DNA from: Moringa oleifera
Taxonomy: Eukaryota; Streptophyta; Magnoliopsida; Brassicales; Moringaceae
Assembly: GCA_021397835.1 (NCBI GenBank)
Contig: JAJFZO010000658.1
Location: 1,433,501-1,497,500 of the forward strand
DNA: 64,000 nt
Reading direction: 5' to 3'
Both the position numbers and the translations under genes were made by a program. The notes below the pieces were generated by a model. That model did no database searches. It saw nothing but the letters and a program-made list of their open reading frames with translations, and was not told where the DNA came from. How positions within the stretch are numbered: position 1 is the stretch's first letter; each line of letters opens with the position of its first letter. Of the stretch, positions 9,762 through 21,167 are shown one piece after another.

Positions 9762-12112
9762 ATGGCTGTAGGGGTAAAAGCTATACCCTTCACGTTTGTG
9801 GCGCACGCGCTGGCGATTGCGGCTGCGGTTATGGTCTTGATATGGTGCGTTGACTTCAGAGGTGGATTAGCATGGGAAGCTTCCAACAAGAGTCTCATCT
9901 TCAATGTAAGTCTCGTCTTTTCTCTGCTACGTTTTCTGGGTTATTCTTTTTTTGTTCCATTTAAATCTGGTTATGGCTTCACGGAGGCTGTTTATGATTT
10001 TTTTTTTCCCCGGTTTTGCTAATCATCTGTTTGCTATTTTTGTAAAGTTATGGGTGATCTCATCAAGCCAATTCGTATCTGTTAAAATTTTGTACTTTGT
10101 CGAACTGGAAAATAGTTGCGATTTTGGGTTTTTGATCTTAGATTCTTATTTGGGTATTTAGGAAAAACAACCCTAGTGTTCTTAAATAAAAGAAGCAGGG
10201 AGCTTGATAATGTGAATGGAGAAGAGGCTGATGTCCTTTCTTTTGATTTATCAAGTATAATATTTCTTAGATTGGGATTATTAAGAAGTTTAAAAACAGA
10301 AAAGTGGCTATAGTGGGTAGAAGAAAAAGAAGTCTTCGCTTGTGTATTATATATTAAACAACTCTAAAGTCTGTTCCATTTGGCTTTTCATTTTTGGCCG
10401 AAATTTCAGAAGGCCAGATGGTCGTGGAAAAGGGAAAGAGGATAACCGTAGAAAATTCAGGATCAATTTCATGACATCATCAGTGACATTTACTTTGATT
10501 TTTTCAGTACTGAATTATTTGGTATATTGTTGTGACACGTAGCCACCTACTCTTCTTACATTCAAATAATTAGGGGTCATTTCAGTTCTCACTTGGTTTG
10601 TGTTTGGCACGCATGCCTAGCTCGGGATTATCCAGATGTGTAAATGCCTAAATGGTCACTGGGGCTACTGTATTTTTCATTATGCCACCTGAAAGATTAA
10701 AACATAAGATCATATATATGTATTATGATCAGTTGTTTCCAACTATTCATCTTGTTGTCCATACCTGCAAAAATGTCAAATCTTTGATGCAATTGGAGTT
10801 CGGATTTCTACATATTCTTGGCATGTACTTTCTATATCAAAGATAGCAAGATAGATGAAATAGTTAAATGCTTGCTTGGTATGTCTTTCTTTGGAAGAAA
10901 GCCTAAGGCATCACATCCCATCAATTCTTAAAAGTTAAGAAATCAAGTGGGACAGTCACATTACTCCATTGCCAATTATGTTTTTTTTTTTTTAACCAAT
11001 TAGAGTTCCTTGCATTATTGCTATAATATTAATGGCCACTTCTTGTTCTGTTTGCAGATTCATCCTGTTTTGATGCTAATTGGCTTAATTATCATTGGAG
11101 GTGAAGGTAATTTATTCAAATATGGTGAATTGATGGTGGTTTCATTGTAGTTGATCTGCTGTATATGTATTAAATATGATCTTATTAATTAAGAAAAAAA
11201 AAAACTAATGCAGCCATTATAAGTTACAAAGCACTTCCCCTGAAGAAAGAGGTGAAGAAGTTAATTCATCTTGTTCTCCATGCTATTGCGCTGATACTCG
11301 GCATTGTGGGTATTTATGCTGCATTCAAATACCATAACGAGAGCAACATTGTCAATCTGTACAGCTTGCATTCCTGGTTTGGGATCGGGATCATTGTTCT
11401 TTATGGCATCCAGGTAAAGTTAATCATTCCTAGAAAATGGAAGGTTGAATTAATCATCTGTCTCTGATTATCTCTACTCTAAAAAAAGAAACGCGGTCAT
11501 ATGCTTATAGGGCTTTATGAGCCCAAATATTGGGTAACTAGAGCATAGTCCTACAAGCCTGGTCAAATGTTGAACTAATTCATGGCCCAAATTTATGTCG
11601 GATCTTTGAAGAGAAGCTCTTCAAGTCATGGTCTTGAAACGCTGGTCTCTACAAGCATTCTGGCTAAAATATGTGGGCCAAAACTTAATTAGACTCCGAG
11701 AGGGCTTCGACAGTAATTTTTTCCTTTAAGCCCAAGCTGAAGTTATTGTATTTGCCCATTTGTTCAATCATGTTAATTCTAAATGGCTGGAATTTGGTTG
11801 GATTTGCAGTGGATCTATGGTTTCATTATCTTCTTCTACCCTGGAGGATCAGCAGGACTGAGAAGGGAGTCTCTTCCTTGGCATGTGATATTCGGGTTGC
11901 TTGTGTTCATATTGGCTGTTGGCAATGCTGCAATAGGATTTCTTGAGAAGCTTACTTTTCTGGAGAATTCTGGTCTTGCTAAATATGGTGCTGAGGCTTA
12001 TCTTGTCAACTTCACTGCTGTGGTTGCAGTACTATACGGGGCCTTCGTAATCCTGTCTGTTCTTTCTCGGGCTTCATCAGATGATGGTGACCATAGCTAC
12101 TCAGCTATATGA
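9762..12112 (+). CDS. ACYB-2: transmembrane cytochrome b561, ascorbate ferrireductase
   Basis: Four exons: 9762-9905, 11058-11106, 11214-11413 and 11810-12112, all with GT-AG introns, giving 231 residues. The protein is a six-helix cytochrome b561 that moves electrons from cytosolic ascorbate across a membrane to monodehydroascorbate or ferric chelates. The closest relative I recall is Arabidopsis At4g25570 (ACYB-2/CYB561B), a tonoplast protein. The four invariant heme-ligand histidines are present at 50 (IHPVLM), 83 (KKLIHLVLH), 117 (SLHSW) and 156 (LPWH), and the basic patch K75-K80 fits the cytosolic ascorbate site. The C-terminus SYSAI matches that relative. The start is fixed by MAVGVKAIPFTFVAHALA, also typical of it. 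The 1.15-kb first intron is unremarkable. Length and all key residues are normal, so the gene should be functional. Confidence 0.95.
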
Positions 12113-12915
12113 GATGGTATTCTGTATTGATGACTATATCTCCTGTGGTTGGACTTTTACAGACGCCAGGGATGTCTATGTATCCATAGAAGATATCAAA
12201 CTGATGTAATTTTGTCAATAATAATGATCTTATATTATATTAATGATATATACTCATAGCTTGGAAATAAAGAATTGGATTTATTGTAGTAGCATGCATG
12301 AGCATATCGTCCATTTAATAGGTGGAAAATGAGGTGTGTTTTGGTCAATAATTTAATTCATAACCGATGGGTGAATTAACTTCACATATCTACTATTTTT
12401 GGGAAAGAAAAAAGCGCGTGAAGCAATAGATTTTTATCTTATATCTTAAATTGTGCAAATTATGGAGATTACTACTGAAAATGCCACCGGCATTGAAATA
12501 CTTCTTTGGTCATATTTATGTGAATGTTATTGATGGTAACATGTCATTTCTTTTATTATTATTTTTTTTTTGTGGCTAAGATAAACTGGAATTCATTTGG
12601 GTTATAGGATTTAATTAGTTTTCAGGCTTGTAATAGCTTCTATTAATTGCTAAGTATAAATATGAAACATGATAATGGACACTGAAGCTATCATAATTGT
12701 TTATGCTATCACGAGGAAATGGGATGGATGGATTGCTATAAATGGATGGATTTGTCTTTAGATGGATACCATGAAGAAAGCTTATTATTAAGAGGCTGAT
12801 TTGGGTGTTATGCGTGAAGATAATGGAAAAGGATAAAGGTATGTTAATAGGTTATGATCTTTCGGTGAATGGTGATATATAGAGCAATTAAGCTTATTGT
12901 TATTGTTAATGAGAC
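12113..12915. other. spacer between b561 and short remorin genes
   Basis: This stretch holds the 3' untranslated region of the b561 gene (AATAAA-like words near 12266) and the upstream region of the next gene. I see no other gene. Confidence 0.5.
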
Positions 12916-13463
12916 ATGGCAGAATTTGAAAGAATACAAGCACAGAAAACTGAAACGAAGATCAAAGCATGGGAAGATAAAGAGAAGGCAAAGATGGAGA
13001 ACAAGTATGTGCTTTTCTTGCACAATTTGGATCTGTCTGGTAATTTCTCCAATATTCTTAAGCAGATTTAAGAACCCTAATGAGAATTCTGTGCAGGGCT
13101 CATAGGAAGATGGCTCACGCTGAAGCATGGCAGGAAAAGAAGAAAGCAACTTTGGAGGCTGAGGCCAAGAAGATTGATGTAACTGCTAAATACCCATCCT
13201 TCTATTTATTGTGTTTTGTATCTATGTGTTAGAGTGTTATGTTATTTGATTTGTGATATCAGCAAGAAGTGGAGAAAATGAGGCAACTGAAACTGGAGAA
13301 AGTGAAGAATAAGGAAGCAGAGACCATGAAAGCAGTAGAAGAAAAGAAGGCAGCAATCGAAGCTCAGAAGGAGAAAGGTAATCTGAAGGTGGAAGAGAAG
13401 GCTGCAAAATATCGTGCCACTAATTCTACTCCTAAGAACCTCTTTCGCATTTGCAGGCAGTAA
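12916..13463 (+). CDS. short remorin, C-terminal domain only
   Basis: Three exons, 12916-13004, 13097-13178 and 13263-13463, give 123 residues. Remorins are plant plasma-membrane nanodomain proteins. This copy starts MAEFERIQAQ and goes almost at once into the conserved coiled coil (IKAWEDKEKAKMENK, then HRKMAHAEAWQEKKKATLEA). It then carries a highly charged helix and the KYRATNSTPKNLFR ending. Intron positions and phases match the full-length remorin next door, so the two are tandem duplicates. It lacks the Pro-rich N-terminal region, and the usual final GCF is replaced by FRICRQ, so the membrane anchor may be weaker or rely on the single Cys. Short group-1 remorins are known in Arabidopsis (At4g00670 as I recall). 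The open frame and good splice sites argue against a pseudogene, but an unseen upstream exon is possible. Confidence 0.8.
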
Positions 13464-14379
13464 CTGCATCTCTCCTTTCCTCTCTGTATCTCAATCTTTC
13501 TTGCTCTTAGTAAAAATATTATATAAATAATAAAGTCTTCCGTGTCTGTGTTTACAAGTGGGGACATGTAATTCTCTTAGTCTACTCTCTATCTCTTAAT
13601 GAACTTAAAAATAAAATGAGATTTGGTCACAAATGGAAGCTCCACATGGCGACCTATGGCTCCAAAAATTGAAAATATCTCCAGTATGCTCATCAGTAAA
13701 ATTCAGAAATTTATAATTTTTTGAAAATAATCGTGAGTATGCTCAGCATAAGATATTAACACTTGTACTTCCAAACCATACTGTTGTTTAATATAGTAAG
13801 TGGACAAACACTCAGATTCACACAGATCTGGGGACCAAAAGAACGTCTGCTTTTCTAATTTTATTTTATAAAAAATTATTAATAATTGAATTATATTATT
13901 ATTATCTAATTTATAATTTTACAGGAAATATTACTACTTCAATTCCATTGTTTTGACCTTTTCGCCCTTTAATCCTGAACATAAGGATTGGATCAGAAAA
14001 TGTCAACAAGCCGCTCTCCGTCCTGGCCTACCAAAAGATTCCGTTACAAACACGAAATCTGAAAGATTCTACAAGAGGATTGCAGGGACAACAAACCATT
14101 TCAACACTGAAACTTTATAATCTTCTGCAACGATGTCGTTTGATGATCCACCGAAGATTTTTAAAAACTGTGGGAAGAGTCACTCTTTGCCAACGCAGAG
14201 GAGACCACTAATACCTACCATCCAGCTCACTTCCCGAAGCGACAGTTAACTCTCTCTCTCATCCCCTCCAACTATAATATCTCAACAACCCCCTCTCTCT
14301 CTTCTATCATTTAGTTGATTCCAATCAGGCTGATTCTTGTTTCATTTCGAGGTTTCACTGTCAGAATTTGAAAAGAATT
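13464..14379. other. spacer and promoter of the full-length remorin
   Basis: AT-rich DNA is followed by a CT-rich leader (14250-14310) typical of plant 5' untranslated regions. No gene is seen. Confidence 0.45.
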
Positions 14380-15558
14380 ATGGCTGAGGAATCAAAGAAG
14401 GTGGAGTCTGAAACCCCGTCCGAGCCTCAGCCGGTTTCGGCACCTCAACCCGTCGATGACCCGAAGGACGTGGCTGAGGAGAAACCGGTAGTGGCAACGC
14501 TCCCTCCTCCAGAAGAGAAGCCCGATGAGTCCAAAGCACTTGCTGTAGTTGAAAGTATCTCTCTCTCTCTCCCCCACCCCCCCCCCCCTCTCTGCAGTCT
14601 GCTTTGTTTCATCTCTTCTTTTTTTTTAACTGCTTCGTTCTCTAGAAAACGCAGGAAATTGATATATATCAAGCTATCTCTTGCTTCAATTTCATTTTCC
14701 TAGCACGGTCCATGTTGTATCCTTTTTCGTTGCTTCTCACAATTTCAAATTTCGCGTTGAATTGATATACATATTTGAAGGTATATCCAATAGTGTCTTT
14801 GGCTCTGATGGAGTTTCTCTGTTGTTGGCAGAGGCCCCTGAAACTGCTGAGAAGAAAAGCACCGAGGGCTCTGTTGGTCGAGGTAATGTAGCTATATCTC
14901 AAGTACTTAATTTTACCTAATCTTATTATCGTAAAGTCGATTGAACTTGCTAGCTTTTCCTAGATGCTATGCTTGCTAGAGTTGAAACAGAGAAGAGGAT
15001 ATCACTAATCAAAGCTTGGGAAGAGAGTGAAAAATCCAAAGCTGAGAACAAGTAAGAGTCGTTTCGTCACTGTGTTCTTTTTATCCAATAAATTCTCTCT
15101 TTTGAGGATAAAAGTTTTGCGAGATGAACTAAGCTTGTCTGAGGAACTTTTGGATCAGAGCTCATAAGAAACTCTCTGAAATTGGCGCTTGGGAGAACAG
15201 CATGACAGCATCTGTAGAGGCTGAGCTGAAAAAGATACAGGCAAGTCTCCTTCCAATAAGACCAGCAAGTATGGGAAGCCTAGCATCAAATACCATTTCC
15301 CTAATCTATGCGTGAGTATCTGAAAGTCGCATAAACTTGACATTTCGATTGTTGCATGAGCAGGAGAAATTAGAGAAGAAGAAGGCAGAGTATGTGGAGA
15401 AGATGAAAAACAAAGTAGCTGAAATCCACAAGGCAGCGGAAGAAAAGAGAGCAATTGTTGAAGCCAAAAAAGGGGAAGATCTTCTCAAGGCAGAGGAAAC
15501 AGCTGCAAAATACCGTGCCACTGGTACTACACCTAAGAAGCTCCTTGGTTGTTTCTGA
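14380..15558 (+). CDS. remorin, group 1b type
   Basis: Five exons: 14380-14554, 14832-14882, 14964-15051, 15159-15240 and 15364-15558, giving 196 residues. The N-terminal part (1-75) is Pro/Glu/Ser-rich and disordered. The remorin C-domain follows, with RISLIKAWEESEKSKAENK, then GAWENSMTASVEAELKK, a long Lys/Glu coiled coil and the anchor YRATGTTPKKLLGCF. The terminal Cys-Phe matches S-acylated remorins that anchor in plasma-membrane nanodomains and act in plant-microbe contacts and plasmodesmatal permeability. The start ATG is followed by AEE as in the family; an upstream in-frame ATG at 14368 is less likely. Intron 4 starts with GC (CAG|GCAAGT) instead of GT. Intron 1 carries CT and C runs at about 14558-14590. 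It is a tandem paralog of the short remorin 1 kb upstream. Confidence 0.95.
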
Positions 15559-16442
15559 GGCCACAATCCTCAAGAAATTAAATTATTTTTATATTTTAAT
15601 TTGGGAGTACTCCATTCGTTAATTCAGGTATGTTGTTTGGTTATTTGATGAAGGGGTCAGTTATCATTATTTGTGTGTGCGTGTTGTACTACTTGCATGT
15701 ATATGTATATTGACTTATGGAATTTGTAAGAAATGAGCTTGCTGATGAACTGTGAAGGTTATGGAAACTATGGATAGAATCAAAATCGCAGGCCATGATG
15801 AACAGAAAGAAACTGAGAATTCACATTATCACAGAATGGCTTTGTCCTTACTTAGGGCAGATAATAACGTATAGTAATCAGAGGATCCATGGCTCCCATG
15901 ATCAGTTATATTGGACACAATCGTGAATCTTTTGGATTTCTTTTTTATGTGGAAGAAGTACCAGATTTTGGGATGCTTCCCGAATAGGGTTTTTGTTGTG
16001 GCAGAGTTATTGCTCTTCTCTGTACTGATAGGCTGCAGATGAATAAATTTCATGTCCATTGTCTTGGTAAACCATAGAAGCCAAGTATTGCAGTTTCTGA
16101 ACTCTGCACCAATTGTGGTGCCATTTTCACGGAAACAATTCGCACAAAGATAACCTATTAAGCAAAAAATCACAAACAAGAATGTGCTTAACGCTGGCTC
16201 TGTTTTTGTAGGAGAACAAATATTTCTCGTTTCCAGCCAAGCCACACAACCTGTTAACCTAGTCCAGTTTCAACCTCTGTTCCCTGTATCAGCTCACTGA
16301 TCGTGCAGAGCACCCTAGACAATACTCGCCAATCCAGCTAGATTATACATAATAAGTCTCAGTGAAATAAAAAGGGGTTTGAGGAGACACCATGGGATTC
16401 AGATGTTGCCAATTGCTACCAAACTGCTGGTGAATCACGTAC
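15559..16442. other. convergent spacer between remorin and MYB
   Basis: This lies between the 3' ends of the remorin (+) and the MYB gene (-) and probably contains both 3' untranslated regions. A 138-codon minus frame at 15829-16245 resembles nothing known and has no coding-like features I can point to. Confidence 0.45.
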
Positions 16443-17785
16443 TCAGTCATTCTGAAGGTTCAGGAAGTTGGAGAAATTGTCTGATTGTCCTTGGAAGAAT
16501 TCCATACAAGTTCCACCAGGCAGATCAAGTAGCAGGTCCAATGCAGTGTCCGACGAATCAATAAACTCCTTCGAGCAGATGGAATTAGAACCAGCCTGTG
16601 TGTCTGCATTTGGTCTATGGCTCTCATCTTGTTCATTGTTAGTGTCAGCAGAAGCAGAGTTGATAGTGGGTCTTGCTTGAACTGTGACATTTGATTCGGA
16701 TTCATACTTTGCCGACGACGAAAATTGTGAGACAGGGCTTTCACATTCTCCTCCATCTTTCCTGGAAAACTGAGGTATCTTACGAAATGATTCTCCAACC
16801 TTAGAATGCCATAATTTGAGAAACATATCGCAGTCAGTTTTGGCTGTTGATGATGGGTTCAGGGTTGATGACTCCATTGACAGCCGGGCCTCAGCTTCAA
16901 CCCTGATGCTTTCCCATTGTACCATGTGACGAGTTGAATTGGGCCCAGATTTCACAATGCTTAGCTCAGAAAAAGAAGAGGCCTGGAAAGCCTCCAGGTT
17001 CTGGCGCTTGGCAAGCAGGCGCTTCTTCAGACGAGTGTTCCAAAAGTTCTTCACCTCATTGTCTGTCCTTCCAGGTAGATGGGATGCTATGGCAGCCCAC
17101 CTGAAATGTTATTTATTCTTTTTAAGAAAAGAATGGTACTGATAAGTGACAATTAAGCGTACAAATTTGTCAGAGTATTGCAAACTATCAAGCAAATGGG
17201 AGTATTGAGATAGAAATGCAGTACCTGTTACCGAGCATCACCTGGAGCCGAATAATATTAGCCTCTTCTTCAGGAGAAAAAGGACCCCGTTTGATGTCAG
17301 GACGAAGATAGTTTGTCCACCGAAGCCTACAGCTCTTTCCACACCGAGGCAAACCTAGTAACTATCATGTCAATGCTTAGAGATTTCAAGGCACTTGAAA
17401 CTTATAATTTCTAAAAGCCCGTTTCAGGCATTAATTCCAGGGAAACAAATCTGAAAACAGAAAGGGTCTGCAAATCATGACAAGTGGCTATATGACAAAA
17501 AGTGAGCTCTCGTGAGACCTCCTGCACACTGTTTTGCTTTTCAATATTAGCAGAGTCCAGCCCCACCCAAAACGGAAAATGAGGAAATAAGAGAGAAAGA
17601 AAAGAAAATAACCAGAAAAAAAAGGAAGAAGATGAGGAATAAAATTGACCTGCAAGCTTAGGAAGTGTGCGCCAGTTACCATGGCCATGTTCCTTGATAC
17701 ACTGAACCAGTAATTTGTCTTCATCAGGACTCCAGGCTCCCTTTTTCAATCCAGCTTTATCAGAACAACAACGTGTTCTTGTCAT
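16443..17785 (-). CDS. R2R3-MYB transcription factor (subgroup 9/10-like)
   Basis: Three exons on the minus strand, 17785-17650, 17354-17225 (130 bases, the classic R2R3 exon 2) and 17100-16443, encode 307 residues. R2 covers about 14-61 ([20 protein letters not shown], then [11 protein letters not shown]) and R3 about 67-112 ([20 protein letters not shown], then [20 protein letters not shown]). After the DNA-binding domain, [19 protein letters not shown] resembles the conserved QWESxRxEAEARL motif of MIXTA-like and related MYBs. The rest is Ser/Asn-rich and ends with an acidic hydrophobic helix ([10 protein letters not shown]). It probably activates epidermal or cuticle-type genes, but that is inference from the motif. 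The start opens with [13 protein letters not shown], where relatives have CCxKxGL, so one residue is inserted. An in-frame ATG at 17803 is an alternative. Confidence 0.9.
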
Positions 17786-17803
17786 TTTTCTTGACTGCCT
17801 CAT

Positions 17804-19660
17804 CGAAGCGACGGATGCCAGTTCAGCTACAAAATAGGGAGGAGATGAGACAATCAATTTGAATGGATTTAACATTGAAAAACCTGGTACTAGCGATTTA
17901 AATGCTGGCCGTGTTATGCAAATAAAAGGGAAGAGATTTGCGCAAATGTAAAGACAAATAGGACAGCCAACGAACGACTCTGTCTGCCTTTCGTATTTAT
18001 TCGTGCTAACCTCAAATAGCTGCCAGGTTTCATCAAAGTTCTTGCTGTCATCGGAGCCTGAAAAATGGTTGACCAAGAAGCCTCAGAGAGAGAGAGAGAG
18101 TTTAAAGACTTGTAACATGAGAGGACATACCTTCACTTGGATCTTCTTCTTGGTCTGTGAAGTGGCTTTTGGGTTTGTATCAAAACACACGAGTGACAAT
18201 AGTTCAGTGGTCTTCAACCTGAAGTTTTCAGCCTTTCAGGGTCTCTTCTCTGTCGAAACTAGAAACTGAAAATAGATAGACATGGCCTTCCCTGATACTT
18301 TCCAAGATTACCCAACTTTGCAGGCTTTACAAGATCATCAAAGCAGCAGCTGGGCTTGGTGAAACTACCTCTAATTTCTCTGGGTTCGTAATCGAAGAAG
18401 AGGAGCTTGACTGCTCTTGAGTCTTGTTATCAAGATCTCCCTAAATTTACTATGAGCCCCCACGACTGTAAACAGAATCCCAGTGGTGTCCCACTGAGAA
18501 TTTACTAAGGGCTTTATCTGATAGTCTTGCTTACTTGCTTTTGGCTGTGCAGCCATATAAAGCAATATTCACATGTGTTGCAATTAAATGGATCGTACAT
18601 TGAATAAGTATATAGTCTTTCTCCTTAAGAAAGGAAAACTGTATTTATTTCCTGGCAGGACACTGCCTACGTTATTGCTCCTATAAATCTATTACTCCAG
18701 TTCGTGTCCTGAAATAATTACTGACATGTCAGTTTTTCATGCAGTGATTTGCAAATTAATGACATGTCAATTTCTGATGTTTCAAGCTGTTTAATCAGGA
18801 ATGAAGATCATGTTTAGTAAAGCCTGCAGGAAAAGCAACTGGGTTAACCTCAGATGTTATAGACAATATTCGACTCCTCATGAATCTGACAAGGCAAACT
18901 TATATCAATTATAAATAGATGAGATTGATAAGTCAGTAAATGTGGCAGGAAAGTTAGAACCAGTAGGCTTTCTAGGGTTCATCCTCGGGTGGCCCAGAAG
19001 AAAGAGTAGAATTAATTGGTGAAACTGACCATTAATACATGGAGTTATTGATGGGAGTAAGACTAAGTTGCAAAATGGGACCAAAAACCTAAATTTGGAA
19101 GTTGCAGAATTCATGGGCACCACATTAAAGATTATGGTTTTCTCTTGGGCTAACATCATCTTGCTGGTTCGACTAAAAGGTCACCGTGAAGGAGGAAAAA
19201 AAGAGAGCTAACCTTAATTGGTTGAGGTTATGTTATCTTCGGTTTTTGGTTAAAAAGAAGAGGAAAGAGAAGAAATAGAGAAAATTGACCCACCAAGAGC
19301 TTAATATTAATTAACTTGGAATGCTGAAATAGGTTTTTGGCAGATATTGATATCTTCTTTCTTAAAGGAATTTTCTTCAATGGATTACCACTAAAGTGGA
19401 GCCAGATATGAAAGACAAATATCTTAATGCAGGAAACGAATATATTCTCCATCTCTTGAACTTCAATGTTGTTCTTTTAGTCACCACACATGATTTCTTT
19501 TGCAGATTTAAATGGAATAACTTAACTTTCAAGCGAGAAACTTATGCTTAGACTCCCAGATTGTCCTAACTTGGTATGTATAAAGCCATTGAATTGTTCA
19601 TTGCAAGAAATGGAGTGAAAAAGACCTACATCTTGCCGCTAACGAAATTCTTCTAAAGGA
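17804..19660. promoter_or_regulatory. divergent upstream region, MYB (-) and SEC22-like (+)
   Basis: The two genes are head to head with about 1.9 kb between start codons. A GA run at about 18084-18102 probably lies in the MYB leader. Splice-like AC/CT words around 17827 and 18130 suggest a possible 5' untranslated intron for the MYB. Short frames here have no recognisable similarity. Confidence 0.4.
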
Positions 19661-20451
19661 ATGGTTAAGCTAACAATAGTTGGGAGGGTGAGTGATGGAT
19701 TACCTCTAGCGCAAGGGCCAAGGTATGCTAATGAAGAGAATGGCAACTTCTCATGTTACAAGCAACAGGCAGAATTCATACTCGAGAAAATCTCAGGAGG
19801 AGCTTTGGTACCCTGCAAGATGACAGTTCATGTTGATCACCATTCCTTCAAGTATCCTTTTCCTCTCTACGATTTTTCAATTTCTTGATCCCTAGATTGA
19901 TGAAATTGTCTTAAAATATGGTCTCACACATATTGATTGATGCATACCACTAATTAGCTATTTCGACTAAGCATCACTAGATTAATTTGCAGCTTTGAAA
20001 TAGTGAAATGTTCGTGATCCATTGATTCATTTGCATGATATGTCTTTCTCTTTATGTCTTCCTTCTTCCTTTGTCATTGGAAAGCCATACTGTTAGATGA
20101 TGCTCAGTCTCTAAGCTATTACATGCTTCCAAAGCAAACGACCATGGTCATGATCACTTCTATTTTATTTCTTTTGACATTAAGCTACTTGGTCGAGAAC
20201 GGCATCTGCTTCATCACATTATGTGATTTCACGTATCCAAGAAAACTAGCCTTTCAATATCTACAAGATTTGCAAAAGGAGTTTGAGAAGTTTGATAACA
20301 CCCTCATTGAGAAAATTACCAGACCATACAGCTTTGTTAAATTCGGTAATCTCCAATTACTGCTCTAAGTTGATGATGATATGCAGCAGTTTAGTGCTTG
20401 GCTGCTCAGAAAATCACAGAGAAACAAGGAAAATATAATGTTTTCGTCTAG

Positions 20452-20486
<35 letters not shown>

Positions 20487-21167
20487 TATATATCCAGCCA
20501 ATATTATAATTTCTAAAATTTATTTTTCTTTCCCTTTAATCTACAAAACAGAAAGTAAACTAACATTTATGTATTTGTTCGTCGTTTTTCTGCTCTGCCA
20601 TGCAGATAGTATCATAGGGAGTGTTAGGAAGCAATACGTGGATGTTAGAACCCAGGCAAATCTATCCAAGCTGAATGCTAATCGGAAGCAAGAGTTAGAT
20701 ATAATTACTATACCCCTCTCTGAAATTATAGGAAGGCAACAAACTTCAGGTAAATAGGATGTCGCATTTTTTATTCCTCTTACTTGTATGAACATGAACT
20801 AATGTATAAAAGGCACATACATTCTTCTGAATTGCCAGAAATACCAGAAAGAGCACTACCAACTCCTCAAACAATTCCATCAATCTGGGGTTCCCAGCAC
20901 CTTGAGGTATGTTGTATTACATATATAGGCAATTGCAGTACAACCCTGGTTGATTGGGTGTGAGAGTCTAGCAAGAAGGGAATGCATTTATTCTTCGAAT
21001 TTTCAGCTACTTACGTCTTCCAGGGAAAATTTTTCAATTATCATATTTTTGTCTAACAGGTGATTTTACTGAAATGGACACCCATTTTTACCCTCATATT
21101 TGTTGCTTCTGTTCTTTTATGGGCCAGTGTGAACCTCACAGATGACTACATGATTTCAAGAGTATAA
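19661..21167 (+). CDS. SEC22-like longin membrane protein without SNARE motif
   Basis: Five exons: 19661-19851, 20185-20345, 20606-20749, 20839-20906 and 21060-21167, giving 223 residues. The N-terminal 115 residues are a SEC22-type longin domain (MVKLTIVGRVSDGLPLAQG, CYKQQ, then ICFITLCDFTYPRKLAFQYL and RPYSFVKF). The start of the SEC22 core remains (VRKQYVDVRTQANLSKLN), but the heptads that would form a SNARE bundle are replaced by a shorter Pro-rich linker (EIPERALPTPQTIPSIWG). It ends with a transmembrane helix (LLKWTPIFTLIFVASVLLWA) and a short tail. SEC22 proper is an R-SNARE of ER-Golgi traffic. This version should be membrane-anchored but is unlikely to enter a SNARE complex. Arabidopsis At5g52270 is a similar SEC22 paralog as far as I recall. 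All splice sites are GT-AG and the frame is open. Confidence 0.87.
20457..20493. repeat. TA microsatellite in SEC22-like intron 2
   Basis: About 14-18 TA units with one GA interruption lie in the second intron of the SEC22-like gene. A shorter TA run lies at about 22919-22937, in the first intron of the next MYB gene. Confidence 0.9.

Noticed and set aside
15829..16245. A 138-codon minus-strand frame downstream of the remorin.
   Set aside because: It shows no family similarity, no signal of coding bias I can defend, and overlaps likely 3' untranslated regions.
17000..17100. Possible miR858 target site in the R3 repeat of the first MYB gene.
   Set aside because: Against the remembered miR858 sequence there are at least five mismatches over the site, too many for cleavage.
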